Below are positions 35,895-49,879 of a stretch of DNA of 64,000 nucleotides, in pieces. The DNA comes from Bathynomus jamesi (taxonomy: Eukaryota > Arthropoda > Malacostraca > Isopoda > Cirolanidae), in the NCBI GenBank assembly GCA_023014485.1, contig JAJOZX010012214.1, positions 57,722-121,721 of the forward strand. The letters are read 5' to 3'. The notes beneath the pieces are model-generated. The model was not told where the DNA came from. It made no database searches and saw nothing but the letters and a program-made list of their open reading frames with translations. Within the stretch, counting starts at the first letter, position 1, and the number at the start of each line of letters is the position of its first letter. A program made the translations under genes and the position numbers.

Positions 35895-37176
35895 TATACT
35901 GTATTGTTTCTCTCTGCCTGGCCACTAGTTCGTTATCGGCTTACGTCACATAGTTATCCCCGTTCTCATTACTTGTACTTACTATTTCTACCTAACTGTC
36001 ATTCAAATTCCGTATTACTTATGTATTACGTTATCATAAATATCGTATTTTCCTCCGCTTTCCTCATCGCTGGCTAATTAGACTTTCAAACTCTGATAAC
36101 CAACCAGGTTCTAATATTATTTAACATAATTTGGCGTAATTATTGTTAACTATAAATATATAACATTGTTGTTAATCCCCTTTAAATTATAGAACAACGA
36201 TTAACTCCCCTTCATTTATCAATGGTATCACCTATTTAGATTATTTCAGTAGTAGATATGTCAATTAACAATTTGCTAAAATTGTAATTAAATGTAATCC
36301 TTTAATATAATGTAATTGATGTAATGTACTTTAATGAAACTGTAATGAACAATAACTTGTAATGTACTTCAGTGAAACTAATTAAATGTAATGATTTAAT
36401 TTATAATGTAAGAATGTACTTTAATGGAATTGTAATTAAAACAATAATAAGTGAATATGAATTAATTGGTAGTTGTAATCCATAATTGTAATCGTAATTG
36501 TAATGAACCAAAATTAATACGTACTCAGTCATGTACTCAAAATTGTGCTTATGTGCTAATACGAAATAATATCGCCTCAATAATTGTCGAATCGGCGATA
36601 CTACTGTTCTTTTTTATTTTTATATTTTTTATTCTTTTTAGTTGAAATCATGTGTTTAAAAAGGGGGGAAACTTAACCTTCGATTGTCTCCCCCAAACAT
36701 TAGACTATATTATGCATGTACCATCTTCATTTACGACACTTCTAGATTAATCTTCATTATTAGAGCTCTTCTCATTAGAGAGCTTCTCATTAGACTTCTT
36801 CAGATTAGCACTTCGTCGGGAGGGGGCAGAAGCCCCTTGCCTCCTTAACTTAAGTATTTTTAGATTCCGGCCTGAGCCATGGTCGAAAGAGGTCGAACCT
36901 CTACCCCTTGTAATTCAGAGTACCAACTGTAATTTTTAAGAAGTAAACCACCCTTTTAAGAAGTTTTTATCTTTTTCCTTCGAGCCGTGCTCGCTTCAGA
37001 ACTTAGTCAGAAAAGTCGATAATTATAAAAGAAAAGAATTAACAGAGTGTCGACCCCCTAAGGCGACCGAAAAGAATTATAGAAAAGTATAAAGAAGAAA
37101 CATCCGTTGCAGCCTCCTAACTAGAACCCCCTTCGAATCCGAACCGACAAAGGGCCATAAAGGGGGGGTTAACAAG

Positions 37177-37662
37177 TGGCGACCCTGCCAGGATAAGAAG
37201 AAGAAGATTTTTAAGAAGAAGAAGAAGATTATTAAGAAGAGGATTCTTCCAAGCTGGCGACCTACTACCAGGATAAAAATCAAGACGACTCCATAGGGAC
37301 ATAGAAGAAGATATGGGGTCTAACATTGTGGAGACCCTTTACCAGGATAATAAGAAGATTACTTTAAGAAGATTTTTAAGAAGAGGCCACTCTTTGGCCA
37401 AGATAGAAATTACCCTGCATCAGGATAACAAGATTATTTTAAGAAAAGAAGATTTTAAGAAGAGGCCACTCTTTGGCCAAGATAGAAATTACCCTGCATC
37501 AGGATAATAAGAAGATTACTTTAAGAAGATTTTTAAGAAGAGGCCACTCTTTGGCCAAGATAGAAATTACCCTGCATCAGGATAACAAGATTATTTTAAG
37601 AAGAAGATTTTAAGAAGAGGCCACTCTTTGGCCAAGATAGAAATTACCCTGCATCAGGATAA
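37177..37662 (+). repeat. Primer-binding-site repeat block, unit 7
   Basis: A full set of modules. One spacer reads 'aagaaaagaag', one base short. Confidence 0.85.
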
Positions 37663-38249
37663 AACCAGTCGACCGGCGTGTCACGACTTCTAGTTCGTAA
37701 CATCCACCCTTGACCGGTGTGTCACGACTCCAAGTTCTTCACGCCTAGTTTTCACCCAGGAACAAGTAGCCAGCAAGACGTCTTCAGGACACGTCTCTGA
37801 GGATTTCGCCCGTAGAAATGTGGTTAAGTACATTTTGTTTTTTTAAGAAATTTATAAACACTTGAAAAAAAATCAGTACTATTAACAGTTAATATTTAGT
37901 ATGGAGCCAGAATTTAACACAAAACACAGTGAACATTTCAGACACCAGTGATACATTTTTTTTTAGTGAAATAGAAATTGTAACACAGAGTTAATTGTAA
38001 CAAAGTTAATTGTAACAAAGTTAATTGTAACAGAGTTAATTTCAGAGAGAATTTGAGTTAATTTCACTGTTATATTCAATATAGAATAATTTTATTTTAT
38101 GTACCTTCCCGTACATTAGAATGAAATGTTTACATTTTTTATTCTTTTTGTTTGCAAATTTTTTTTCCAATTACTGAATTGAATTGACTTGCAAATTAAG
38201 AGAGAGAGAGTTTACAGAGTTTAGAGAGAGTTTAGAGATTTATAGGAAT

Positions 38250-38704
38250 ACTTGAAGCAGGTTCAAGTTAGACAGCCCATTTTCAGTTTCAAGATACTAC
38301 TTGATAGGAGTTCAAGTCAGTTTCATTTTCAGTTCAGAATACTTGATAAGAGGTCAAGTCAGAAGGTTGCGCCAAAACGGCCAACCGCCCCAGAGATTTA
38401 TAGAGATACTTGATAAGAGTTCAAGTCAATAGGTTGCATCTAAGAGGGACAACCGCCCCAGAGATTTCAGTTATATTCGAAGTCAGAGTTAGATTCGAAG
38501 TCAGAGTTAGATTCGAAGTCAGAGTTAGATTCGAAGTCAGAGAGATTTATATTCGAAGTCAGAGAGATTTATATTCGAAGTCAGAGAGATTTATATTCGA
38601 AGTCAGAGAGATTTATATTCGAAGTCAGAGAGTTTATTTCAAGTCAGAGTTTTACTTGAAGTCAGAGTGATTTATTCCAAGTCATTTTTATTTCAAGTCC
38701 CAAG
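38250..38704 (+). repeat. Hairpin array (38250-38459) and minisatellite (38471-38704), unit 7
   Basis: Eight perfect cores with regular spacing. Confidence 0.83.
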
Positions 38705-41136
38705 TTAGTTTTCAATGCAGTCAATTGAATTCAACTTTTCCTTTGTAATTTAAGAAAATGTAATTTAAGAATTTAATTCAACCTTTTTTTTTGTAAAAGA
38801 ATTTAATTCAACCTGAATTGACCGGGTTGCGTCTTTAGTTTAACCTTTTTTCTTGTTCATGTCATTATTGCGTATATAAATATATAGGTGAAATGACATT
38901 TTGTTGTTTGTAACCAAAATAGTTTTTACAATTGTTTGTAACGATTTTGGTAATTATTGTAATGTATACGTGAAAATAATAGTTGTGTAACAATTAATCG
39001 ATCATGTACCTAATTTATCCTGCTCTGTACGATCGGGAAATTTACCCGTATGACCGCACATATCCTAAATTTCATTCATTTAATTTTTAATAAAACTTCT
39101 ACGCAATAAAACAGATGTATTTGTCTATATGCAAACAAGTTTTCAGACTAGAATATCAAATAATTCAAATTCTATCAACATTCAACGAAAAAGTATAATT
39201 TTTCGACTTAACAGGCAAAAAATTATTAAACCTTTTAATATTTTTTTTTATTATATAAAAATAATTTTTAATATAAAATTCAATTGAAATTATTAAAAGA
39301 AAAGATTGTTCGAAATGCTTCCCTTTCATTTCAATAACTTTTTTATTCTTGATCGAAATTTATCTATGATTCGATTTACTTTTATTTTTTTTAGAATATT
39401 ATAAAATTGTATTTAGCTCGTGGAAATGCATAATTGATTCATATTTTTAATTTGTATTTTTTTATTTTTATTTTGCTCAATTAATCATGAGTAACTGTCC
39501 TTAAATTGTTATTGTACCATTTGTAAAGTATCAAACGAAAATTATAGTCAAATTGACATACTACTACAGTATATGGTTGTGAATTTCAGTAGTCGAATTT
39601 AATCTGTGTCTCGAAATTATAAAATACACACTTTGTACCCAATAAACATAAATACACATTTGACCACAGGTCTATACATCATCCACTACGTAATTCGATT
39701 TGTACCTACAACAGTCAATAAAAATGCATGCACACTATATATACTATATATACAAACCTCATACTCAAATCATTGAATATCACAATAAAACTATTTCATT
39801 ACGTAAGTGCCAACTATGCGATTTAGTCTTAATCATTTTTTTGCATTCATGCATTCATGCATTTTTGCATTCATGCATTTATACAGTTAATTTAACAATC
39901 TGTCTCGAAATTATCAGCTACACACTTTATACCTAGTACACAAAAATACACACTAGACCACAGGTCTATACATCATCCATTACGTAATTCTATTTTTACC
40001 TACACTAGTCAATAAAAATTAGCTTATAGCTTGTATGATTTATATTTTTCCCTCTTACCTATTCATTATGAATATAATTTATCCCACAGAAGAAAAAAAA
40101 TAAAATTTTGTAAAAAAATGTTAACCATATCATTGTTTGTCTAACTTAATTGGTTGTCTAAATTAATGTATTAATCCTATTAAATGTTTGTCTAAACTAA
40201 AGTATTAATCTTTGAATTCCTTTATATTATATAATAACTCACTTGTTCTGTATAAAACTTGTAATGTAAAGAAAAATTCGTCACCTAACTTGAATTAGTT
40301 AGGATGTTATTTTCTCATTTGTATTGTATTAATGGTACCCTATTAAATTATTGTATAAATATCATTTTAAAAGGGGAGAGTAATGTAAAAAGCGAACAAT
40401 GAACAATAGTTTTATGTTCGAATGTCCATTTTTACGTTAGAAGCCAAAATCGCAGAAGCGAGTTTTGGGTAAAATTTCGATTTTGTAATAATGACTTATA
40501 CACTATGACGTCACAAAATAACTTTATTCCCTTTACGTTCCCACTCTGTGTCTCTAATTCGTTCTTGTAAATCTTCCTAACAATGATTCGTACTATACGT
40601 ACAAATTCAATAACTATGACGTCACATTTTCCCGTCATTAATTTCCCTTCATCATATCTCTAGTATTCAATGTATGAAAATTTATATATCATCATAATAA
40701 AAACTGTACACCCTATAGAAGTCATTATTTATGTTATGTAGTATAAATATAACTATTATTCGACCATATCCCCGCCCCCATACGTCCATATTTTAGCTTG
40801 ACCGCTATCCTTTATTAATTTTATTACTTATTCATTCATCTACCTATTGTCTACTTATGCCCTATCAACTTATCAGTCTATTTTTACTCGTGTCAATCTA
40901 TGAAACGCAAAACCTTTGCCTTCGTTCGGGAACGCGAAAAAACGTTCTCGTATTATTTTTTTCATTTTTATTTTTAATTATTTGACCTCCCGAGGTGAAC
41001 TCTAGACAATGCTTAGTAAGTTATTATCAGAAATTCCACTCATCACAGCATAATTTGAACGCTTCTAAGATAAAAAAGGTCTCCTTTCGCTTTGATTCGA
41101 ATTTATAACATTATCATGTGTTATGTTATTATAATA

Positions 41137-41547
41137 CAGGGTGGGCCGTAAGTTTCCATACATAGGAAAAATAAACATTTTTTTATGGACAACCATTTTT
41201 ATTTATATAATATGCTCTACATGGTTGCCATTGTTTTGAAAACACATTTCAATACGTGTTTCCCCACTGTTGATGAAACACGCATTAGCACAGTTGACGT
41301 TATGCTTGTAATGGCGTTGGTGATACGTTCCTTTAGATGATTTATGTCTCGTATCTTTTCCTGATACACCATGGCCTTCAAGTGCCCCCAAAGATAGAAA
41401 TCAAGGGGGGTGAGATCTGGGGATCTGGAGGCCACTCCACAGGACCACGCCGACCAATCCGAGCATCCGGAAACTGCTGATCCAAATACCGACGCACGTG
41501 AACCATAATTTAAATTTTCCTATGTATAGAAACTTACGGCCACCCTG
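41137..41547 (-). mobile_element. Deleted mariner-type element, unit 8
   Basis: Ends are recognisable, with one C missing from the right end. Several single-base indels lie inside. Confidence 0.9.
41203..41506 (-). pseudogene. Transposase fragment, unit 8 (multiple frameshifts)
   Basis: A at residue 45. An extra T in 'gtttccccac', an extra A in 'gatgaaacacg' and a missing G in 'ctggaggcc' break the frame into pieces. The same neighbourhood is indel-rich overall, so sequence error is possible. Confidence 0.82.
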
Positions 41548-42830
41548 TATACTGTATTGTTGTTTCTCTGCTGGCCACTAGTTCGTTATCGGCTTACGTC
41601 ACATAGTTATCCCCGTTCTCATTACTTGTACTTACTATTTCTACCTAACTGTCATTCAATTCCGTATTACTTATGTATTACGTTATCATAAATATCGTAT
41701 TTTCCTCCGCTTTCCTCATCGCTGGCTAATTAGACTTTCAAACTCTGATAACCAACCAGTTGTTCTAATATTATTTAACATAATTTGGCGTAATTATTGT
41801 TAACTATAAATATATAACATTGTTGTTAATCCCCTTTAAATTATAGAACAACGATTAACTCCCCTTCATTTATCAATGGTATCACCTATTTAGATTATTT
41901 CAGTAGTAGATATGTCAATTAACAATTTGCTAAAATTGTAATTAAATGTAATCCTTTAATATAATGTAATTGATGTAATGTACTTTAATGAAACTGTAAT
42001 GAACAATAACTTGTAATGTACTTCAGTGAAACTAATTAAATGTAATGATTTAATTTATAATGTAAGAATGTACTTTAATGGAATTGTAATTAAAACAATA
42101 ATAAGTGAATATGAATTAATTGGTAGTTGTAATCCATAATTGTAATCGTAATTGTAATGAACCAAAATTAATACGTACTCAGTCATGTACTCAAAATTGT
42201 GCTTATGTGCTAATACGAAATAATATCGCCTCAATAATTGTCGAATCGGCGATACTACTGTTCTTTTTTATTATTTTTTTATTCTTTAGTTGAAATCATG
42301 TGTTTAAAAGGGGGGAAACTTAACCTTCGATTGTCTCCCCCAAACATTAGACTATATTATGCATGTACCATCTTCATTTACGAACACTTCTAGATTAATC
42401 TTCATTATTAGAGCTCTTCTCATTAGAGAGCTTCTCATTAGACTTCTTCAGATTAGCACTTCGTCGGGAGGGGGCCAGAAGCCCCTTGCCTCCTTAACTT
42501 AAGTATTTTTAGATTCCGGCCTGAGCCATGGTCGAAAGAGGTCGAACCTCTACCCCTTTAATTCAGAGTACCAACTGTAATTTTTAAGAAGTAAACCCAC
42601 CCTTTTAAGAAGTTTTTATCTTTTTCCTTCGAGCCGTGCTCGCTTCAGAACTTAGTCAGAAAAGTCGATAATTATAAAAAAGAAAAGAATTACAGAGTGT
42701 CGACCCCCTAAGGCGACCGAAAAGAATTATAGAAAAGTATAAAGAAGAACATCCGTTGCAGCGCCTCCTAACTAGAACCCCCTTCGAATCCTGAACCGAC
42801 AAAAGGGCCATAAAGGGGGGGTTTAACAAG

Positions 42831-43204
42831 TGCGACCGCTGCCAGGATAAGAAGAAGAAGATTTTTAAGAAGAAGAAGAAGATTATTAAGAGAGGATGGA
42901 TTCTTCCAAGCTGGCGACCTACTACCAGGATAAAAATCAAGACGACTCCATAGGGACATAGAAGAAGATATGGGGTTCTAACATTGTGGAGACCCTTTAC
43001 CAGGATAATAAGAAGATTACTTTAAGAAGATTTTTAAGAAGAGGCCACTCTTTGGCCAAGATAGAAATTACCCTGCATCAGGATAACAGATTATTTTAGA
43101 AGAAGAAGATTTTAAGAAGAGGCCACTCTTTGGCCAAAGATAGAAATTACCCTGCATCAGGATAATAAGAAGATTACTTTAAGAGATTTTTAAGGAGAGG
43201 CCAC
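42831..43204 (+). repeat. Primer-binding-site repeat block, unit 8 (truncated)
   Basis: The leading site is damaged to TGCGACCGCTGCCAGGAT. The block ends in the middle of a GGCC stem, fused to ATCCACCC. The last module and the first GTGTCACGACT repeat are missing. Confidence 0.83.
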
Positions 43205-43751
43205 ATCCACCCTTGACCGGTGTGTCACGACTCCAAGTTCTTCACGCCTAGTTTTCACCCAGGAACAAGTAGCCAGCAAGACGTCTTCAGGACACGTCTC
43301 TGAGGATTTCGCCCGTAGAAATGTGGTTAAGTACATTTTGTTTTTTTAAGAAATTTATAAACACTTGAAAAAAATCAGTACTATTAACAGTTAATATTTA
43401 GTATGGAGCCAGAATTTAACACAAAACAGAGTGAACATTTCAGACACCAGTGATACATTTTTTTTAGTGAAATAGAAATTGTAACACAGAGTTAATTGTA
43501 ACAAAGTTAATTGTAACAAAGTTAATTGTAACAGAGTTAATTTCAGAGAGAATTTGAGTTAATTTCACTGTTATATTCAATATAGAATAATTTTATTTTA
43601 TGTACCTTCCCGTACATTAGAATGAAATGTTTACATTTTTTATTCTTTTTGTTTGCAAATTTTTTTTTCCAATTACTGAATTGAATTGACTTGCAAATTA
43701 AGTGAGAGAGAGTTTAGAGAGTTTAGAGAGAGTTTAGAGATTTATAGGAAT

Positions 43752-44204
43752 ACTTGAAGCAGGTTCAAGTTAGACAGCCCATTTTCAGTTTCAAGATACT
43801 ACTTGATAGGAGTTCAAGTCAGTTTCATTTTCAGTTCAGAATACTTGATAAGAGGTCAAGTCAGAAGGTTGCGCCAAAACGGCCAACCGCCCCGAGATTT
43901 ATAGAGATACTTGATAAGAGTTCAAGTCAATAGGTTGCATCTAAGAGGGACAACCGCCCCAGAGATTTCAGTTATATTCGAAGTCAGAGTTAGATTCGAA
44001 GTCAGAGTTAGATTCGAAGTCAGAGTTAGATTCGAAGTCAGAGAGATTTATATTCGAAGTCAGAGAGATTTATATTCGAAGTCAGAGAGATTTATATTCG
44101 AAGTCAGAGAGATTTATATTCGAAGTCAGAGAGTTATTTCAAGTCAGAGTTTTACTTGAAGTCAGAGTGATTTATTCCAAGTCATTTTTATTTCAAGTCC
44201 CAAG
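43752..44204 (+). repeat. Hairpin array (43752-43960) and minisatellite (43972-44204), unit 8
   Basis: Eight cores. One A is missing in 'ccgccccgagattt' between the two hairpin modules. Confidence 0.82.
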
Positions 44205-46631
44205 TTAGTTTTCAATGCAGTCAATTGAATTCAACTTTTCCTTTGTAATTTAAGAAAATGTAATTTAAGAATTTAATTCAACCTTTTTTTTTGTAAAAGA
44301 ATTTAATTCAACCTGAATTGACCGGGTTGCGTCTTTAGTTTAACCTTTTTTCTTGTTCATGTCATTATTGCGTATATAAATATATAGGTGAAATGACATT
44401 TTGTTGTTTGTAACCAAAATAGTTTTTACAATTGTTTGTAACGATTTTGGTAATTATTGTAATGTATACGTGAAAATAATAGTTGTGTAACAATTAATCG
44501 ATCATGTACCTAATTTATCCTGCTCTGTACGATCGGGAAATTTACCCGTATGACCGCACATATCCTAAATTTCATTCATTTAATTTTTAATAAAACTTCT
44601 ACGCAATAAAACAGATGTATTTGTCTATATGCAAACAAGTTTTCAGACTAGAATATCAATAATTTCAAATTCTATCAACATTCAACGAAAAAGTATAATT
44701 TTTCGACTTAACAGGCAAAAAATTATTAAACCTTTTAATATTTTTTTTTATTATATAAAAATAATTTTTAATATAAAATTCAATTGAAATTATTAAAAGA
44801 AAAGATTGTTCGAAATGCTTCCCTTTCATTTCAATAACTTTTTTATTCTTGATCGAAATTTATCTATGATTCGATTTACTTTTATTTTTTTTTTTAGAAT
44901 ATTATAAAATTGTATTTAGCTCGTGGAAATGCATAATTGATTCATATTTTTAATTTGTATTTTTTTTTTTATTTTGCTCAATTAATCATGAGTAACTGTC
45001 CTTAAATTGTTATTGTACCATTTGTAAAGTATCAAACGAAAATTATAGTCAAATTGACATACTACTACAGTATATGGTTGTGAATTTCAGTAGTCGAATT
45101 TAATCTGTGTCTCGAAATTATAAAATACACACTTTGTACCCAATAAACATATAATACACATTTGACCACAGGTCTATACATCATCCACTACGTAATTCGA
45201 TTTGTACCTACAACAGTCAATAAAAATGCATGCACACTATATATACTATATATACAAACCTCATACTCAAATCATTGAATATCACAATAAAACTATTTCA
45301 TTACGTAAGTGCCAACTATGCGATTTAGTCTTAATCATTTTTTTGCATTCATGCATTCATGCATTTTTGCATTCATGCATTTATACAGTTAATTTAACAA
45401 TCTGTCTCGAAATTATCAGCTACACACTTTATACCTAGTACACAAAAATACACACTAGACCACAGGTCTATACATCATCCATTACGTAATTCTATTTTTA
45501 CCTACACTAGTCAATAAAATTAGCTTATAGCTTGTATGATTTATATTTTTCCCTCTTACCTATTCATTATGAATATAATTTATCCCACAGAAGAAAAAAA
45601 ATAAAATTTTGTAAAAAAATTTTAACCATATCATTGTTTGTCTAACTTAATTGGTTGTCTAAATTAATGTATTAATCCTATTAAATGTTTGTCTAAACTA
45701 AAGTATTAATCTTTGAATTCCTTTATATTATATAATAACTCACTTGTTCTGTATAAAACTTGTAATGTAAAGAAAAATTCGTCACCTAACTTGAATTAGT
45801 TAGGATGTTATTTTCTCATTTGTATTGTATTAATGGTACCCTATTAAATTATTGTATAAATATCATTTTAAAAGGGGAGAGTAATGTAAAAGCGAACAAT
45901 GAACAATAGTTTTATGTTCGAATGTCCATTTTTACGTTAGAAGCCAAAATCGCAGAAGCGAGTTTTGGGTAAAATTTCGATTTGTAATAATGACTTATAC
46001 ACTATGACGTCACAAAATAACTTTATTCCCTTTACGTTCCCACTCTGTGTCTCTAATTCGTTCTTGTAAATCTTCCTAACAATGATTCGTACTATACGTA
46101 CAAATTCAATAACTATGACGTCACATTTTCCCGTCATTAATTTCCCTTCATCATATCTCTAGTATTCAATGTATGAAAATTTATATATCATCATAATAAA
46201 AACTGTACACCCTATAGAAGTCATTATTTATGTTATGTAGTATAAATATAACTATTATTCGACCATATCCCCGCCCCCATACGTCCATATTTTAGCTTGA
46301 CCGCTATCCTTTATTAATTTTATTACTTATTCATTCATCTACCTATTGTCTACTTATGCCCTATCAACTTATCAGTCTATTTTTACTCGTGTCAATCTAT
46401 GAAACGCAAAACCTTTGCCTTCGTTCGGGAACGCGAAAAAACGTTCTCGTATTATTTTTTCATTTTTATTTTTAATTATTTGACCTCCCGAGGTGAACTC
46501 TAGACAATGCTTAGTAAGTTATTATCAGAAATTCCACTCATCACAGCATAATTTGAACGCTTCTAAGATAAAAAGGTCTCCTTTCGCTTGATTCGAATTT
46601 ATAACATTATCATGTGTTTGTTATTATAATA

Positions 46632-47039
46632 CAGGGTGGGCCGTAGTTTCCATACATAGGAAAAATAAACATTTTTTTATGGACAACCATTTTTATTTAT
46701 ATAATATGCTCTACATGTTGCCATTGTTTTGAAAACACATTTCAATACGTTTCCCCACTGTTGATGAACACGCATTAGCACAGTTGACGTTATGCTTGTA
46801 ATGGCGTTGGTGATACGTTCCTTTAGATGATTTATGTCTCGTATCTTTTCCTGATACACCATGGCCTTCAAGTGCCCCCAAAGATAGAAATCAAGGGGGG
46901 TGAGATCTGGGGATCTGGGAGGCCACTCCACAGGACCACGCCGACCAATCCGAGCATCCGGAAACTGCTGATCCAAATACCGACGCACGTGAACCATAAT
47001 TTAAATTTTCCTATGTATAGAAACTTACGGCCCACCCTG
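46632..47039 (-). mobile_element. Deleted mariner-type element, unit 9
   Basis: The left inverted repeat has lost one A ('ccgtagtttcc'). The right end is intact. Confidence 0.92.
46677..46997 (-). pseudogene. Transposase fragment, unit 9 (frameshifted near its end)
   Basis: A at residue 45. Loss of GT in 'acgtttcccc' shifts the frame after QQWG, so the frame runs on to 106 codons with an unrelated tail. Confidence 0.84.
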
Positions 47040-48318
47040 TATACTGTATTGTTTCTCTGCCTGGCCACTAGTTCGTTATCGGCTTACGTCACATAGTTAT
47101 CCCCGTTCTCATTACTTGTACTTACTATTTCTACCTAACTGTCATTCAAATTCCGTATTACTTATGTATTACGTTATCATAAATATCGTATTTTCCTCCG
47201 CTTTTCCTCATCGCTGGCTAATTAGACTTTCAAACTCTGATAACCAACCAGGTTCTAATATTATTTAACATAATTTGGCGTAATTATTGTTAACTATAAA
47301 TATATAACATTGTTGTTAATCCCCTTTAAATTATAGAACAACGATTAACTCCCCTTCATTTATCAATGGTATCACCTATTTAGATTATTTCAGTAGTAGA
47401 TATGTCAATTAACAATTTGCTAAAATTGTAATTAAATGTAATCCTTTAATATAATGTAATTGATGTAATGTACTTTAATGAAACTGTAATGAACAATAAC
47501 TTGTAATGTACTTCAGTGAAACTAATTAAATGTAATGATTTAATTTATAATGTAAGAATGTACTTTAATGGAATTGTAATTAAAACAATAATAAGTGAAT
47601 ATGAATTAATTGGTAGTTGTAATCCATAATTGTAATCGTAATTGTAATGAACCAAAATTAATACGTACTCAGTCATGTACTCAAAATTGTGCTTATGTGC
47701 TAATACGAAATAATATCGCCTCAATAATTGTCGAATCGGCGATACTACTGTTCTTTTTTATTTTTATATTTTTTATTCTTTTTAGTTGAAATCATGTGTT
47801 TAAAAAGGGGGGAAACTTAACCTTCGATTGTCTCCCCCAAACATTAGACTATATTATGCATGTACCATCTTCATTTACGACACTTCTAGATTAATCTTCA
47901 TTATTAGAGCTCTTCTCATTAGAGAGCTTCTCATTAGACTTCTTCAGATTAGCACTTCGTCGGGAGGGGGCAGAAGCCCCTTGCCTCCTTAACTTAAGTA
48001 TTTTTAGATTCCGGCCTGAGCCATGGTCGAAAGAGGTCGAACCTCTACCCCTTGTAATTCAGAGTACCAACTGTAATTTTTAAGAAGTAAACCACCCTTT
48101 TAAGAAGTTTTTATCTTTTTCCTTCGAGCCGTGCTCGCTTCAGAACTTAGTCAGAAAAGTCGATAATTATAAAAAAAAGAATTAACAGAGTGTCGACCCC
48201 CTAAGGCGACCGAAAAGAATTATAGAAAAGTATAAAGAAGAAACATCCGTTGCAGCCTCCTAACTAGAACCCCCTTCGAATCCGAACCGACAAAGGGCCA
48301 TAAAGGGGGGTTAACAAG

Positions 48319-48803
48319 TGGCGACCCTGCCAGGATAAGAAGAAGAAGATTTTTAAGAAGGAAGAAGATTATTAAGAAGAGGATTCTTCCAAGCTGGCGA
48401 CCTACTACCAGGATAAAAATCAAGACGACTCCATAGGGACATAGAAGAAGATATGGGGTCTAACATTGTGGAGACCCTTTACCAGGATAATAAGAAGATT
48501 ACTTTAAGAAGATTTTTAAGAAGAGGCCACTCTTTGGCCAAGATAGAAATTACCCTGCATCAGGATAACAAGATTATTTTAAGAAGAAGAAGATTTTAAG
48601 AAGAGGCCACTCTTTGGCCAAGATAGAAATTACCCTGCATCAGGATAATAAGAAGATTACTTTAAGAAGATTTTTAAGAAGAGGCCACTCTTTGGCCAAG
48701 ATAGAAATTACCCTGCATCAGGATAACAAGATTATTTTAAGAAGAAGATTTTAAGAAGAGGCCACTCTTTGGCCAAGATAGAAATTACCCTGCATCAGGA
48801 TAA
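48319..48803 (+). repeat. Primer-binding-site repeat block, unit 9
   Basis: A full set of modules. One AAGAAG spacer is shortened by two bases ('aagaaggaag'). Confidence 0.85.
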
Positions 48804-49391
48804 AACCAGTCGACCGGCGTGTCACGACTTCTAGTTCGTAACATCCACCCTTGACCGGTGTGTCACGACTCCAAGTTCTTCACGCCTAGTTTTCACCCAG
48901 GAACAAGTAGCCAGCAAGACGTCTTCAGGACACGTCTCTGAGGATTTCGCCCGTAGAAATGTGGTTAAGTACATTTTGTTTTTTTAAGAAATTTATAAAC
49001 ACTTGAAAAAAAATCAGTACTATTAACAGTTAATATTTAGTATGGAGCCAGAATTTAACACAAAACACAGTGAACATTTCAGACACCAGTGATACATTTT
49101 TTTTTTAGTGAAATAGAAATTGTAACACAGAGTTAATTGTAACAAAGTTAATTGTAACAAAGTTAATTGTAACAGAGTTAATTTCAGAGAGAATTTGAGT
49201 TAATTTCACTGTTATATTCAATATAGAATAATTTTATTTTATGTACCTTCCCGTACATTAGAATGAAATGTTTACATTTTTTATTCTTTTTGTTTGCAAA
49301 TTTTTTTTCCAATTACTGAATTGAATTGACTTGCAAATTAAGAGAGAGAGAGTTTAGAGAGTTTAGAGAGAGTTTAGAGATTTATAGGAAT

Positions 49392-49879
49392 ACTTGAAGC
49401 AGGTTCAAGTTAGACAGCCCATTTTCAGTTTCAAGATACTACTTGATAGGAGTTCAAGTCAGTTTCATTTTCAGTTCAGAATACTTGATAAGAGGTCAAG
49501 TCAGAAGGTTGCGCCAAAACGGCCAACCGCCCCAGAGATTTATAGAGATACTTGATAAGAGTTCAAGTCAATAGGTTGCATCTAAGAGGGACAACCGCCC
49601 CAGAGATTTCAGTTATATTCGAAGTCAGAGTTAGATTCGAAGTCAGAGTTAGATTCGAAGTCAGAGTTAGATTCGAAGTCAGAGAGATTTATATTCGAAG
49701 TCAGAGAGATTTATATTCGAAGTCAGAGAGATTTATATTCGAAGTCAGAGAGATTTATATTCGATGTCGAGAGTCAAGTCAGAGAGATTTATATTCGAAG
49801 TCAGAGAGTTTATTTCAAGTCGAGTTTTACTTGAAGTCAGAGTGATTTATTCCAAGTCATTTTTATTTCAAGTCCCAAG
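49392..49879 (+). repeat. Hairpin array (49392-49601) and minisatellite (49613-49879), unit 9
   Basis: Eight cores with one scrambled copy (TTCGATGTCGAGAGTCAAG) before the last. Confidence 0.82.

Larger units (their letters stand above)
34731..37174 (+). repeat. LTR-like block, unit 7
   Basis: Borders are intact. The first TGACGTCA is at 34853 and TATAAATA at 35089-35096. It carries the D-type mariner relic with one indel. Confidence 0.6.
34731..40383 (+). repeat. Tandem unit 7 (5653 bp)
   Basis: A complete unit close to consensus. Private changes include an extra base pair of sequence in the mariner relic ('atacacgacg' for 'ataccgacg'), an A-for-G change in a GAAGAAG tract near 37445 and 'tttacagag' for 'tttagagag' near 38212. 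Confidence 0.97.
40384..42828 (+). repeat. LTR-like block, unit 8
   Basis: Borders are intact apart from an extra T in GTTTAACA at the 3' end. The first TGACGTCA is at 40506 and TATAAATA at 40742-40749. Indels are numerous from 41.25 kb to the end. Confidence 0.57.
40384..45884 (+). repeat. Tandem unit 8 (5501 bp, contracted)
   Basis: A complete unit shortened by a deletion of roughly 150 bp ending at about 43204. It removes one primer-site-type repeat and the first GTGTCACGACT direct repeat. The junction joins GGCCAC to ATCCACCC with only AC in common between the parent sites. Many one-base indels lie between 41.2 and 43.2 kb. The right-hand half is clean. Confidence 0.96.
45885..48316 (+). 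repeat. LTR-like block, unit 9
   Basis: The start reads TGTAAAAGCG, with one A fewer than consensus. The first TGACGTCA is at 46005 and TATAAATA at 46241-46248. The 3' end is normal. Confidence 0.6.
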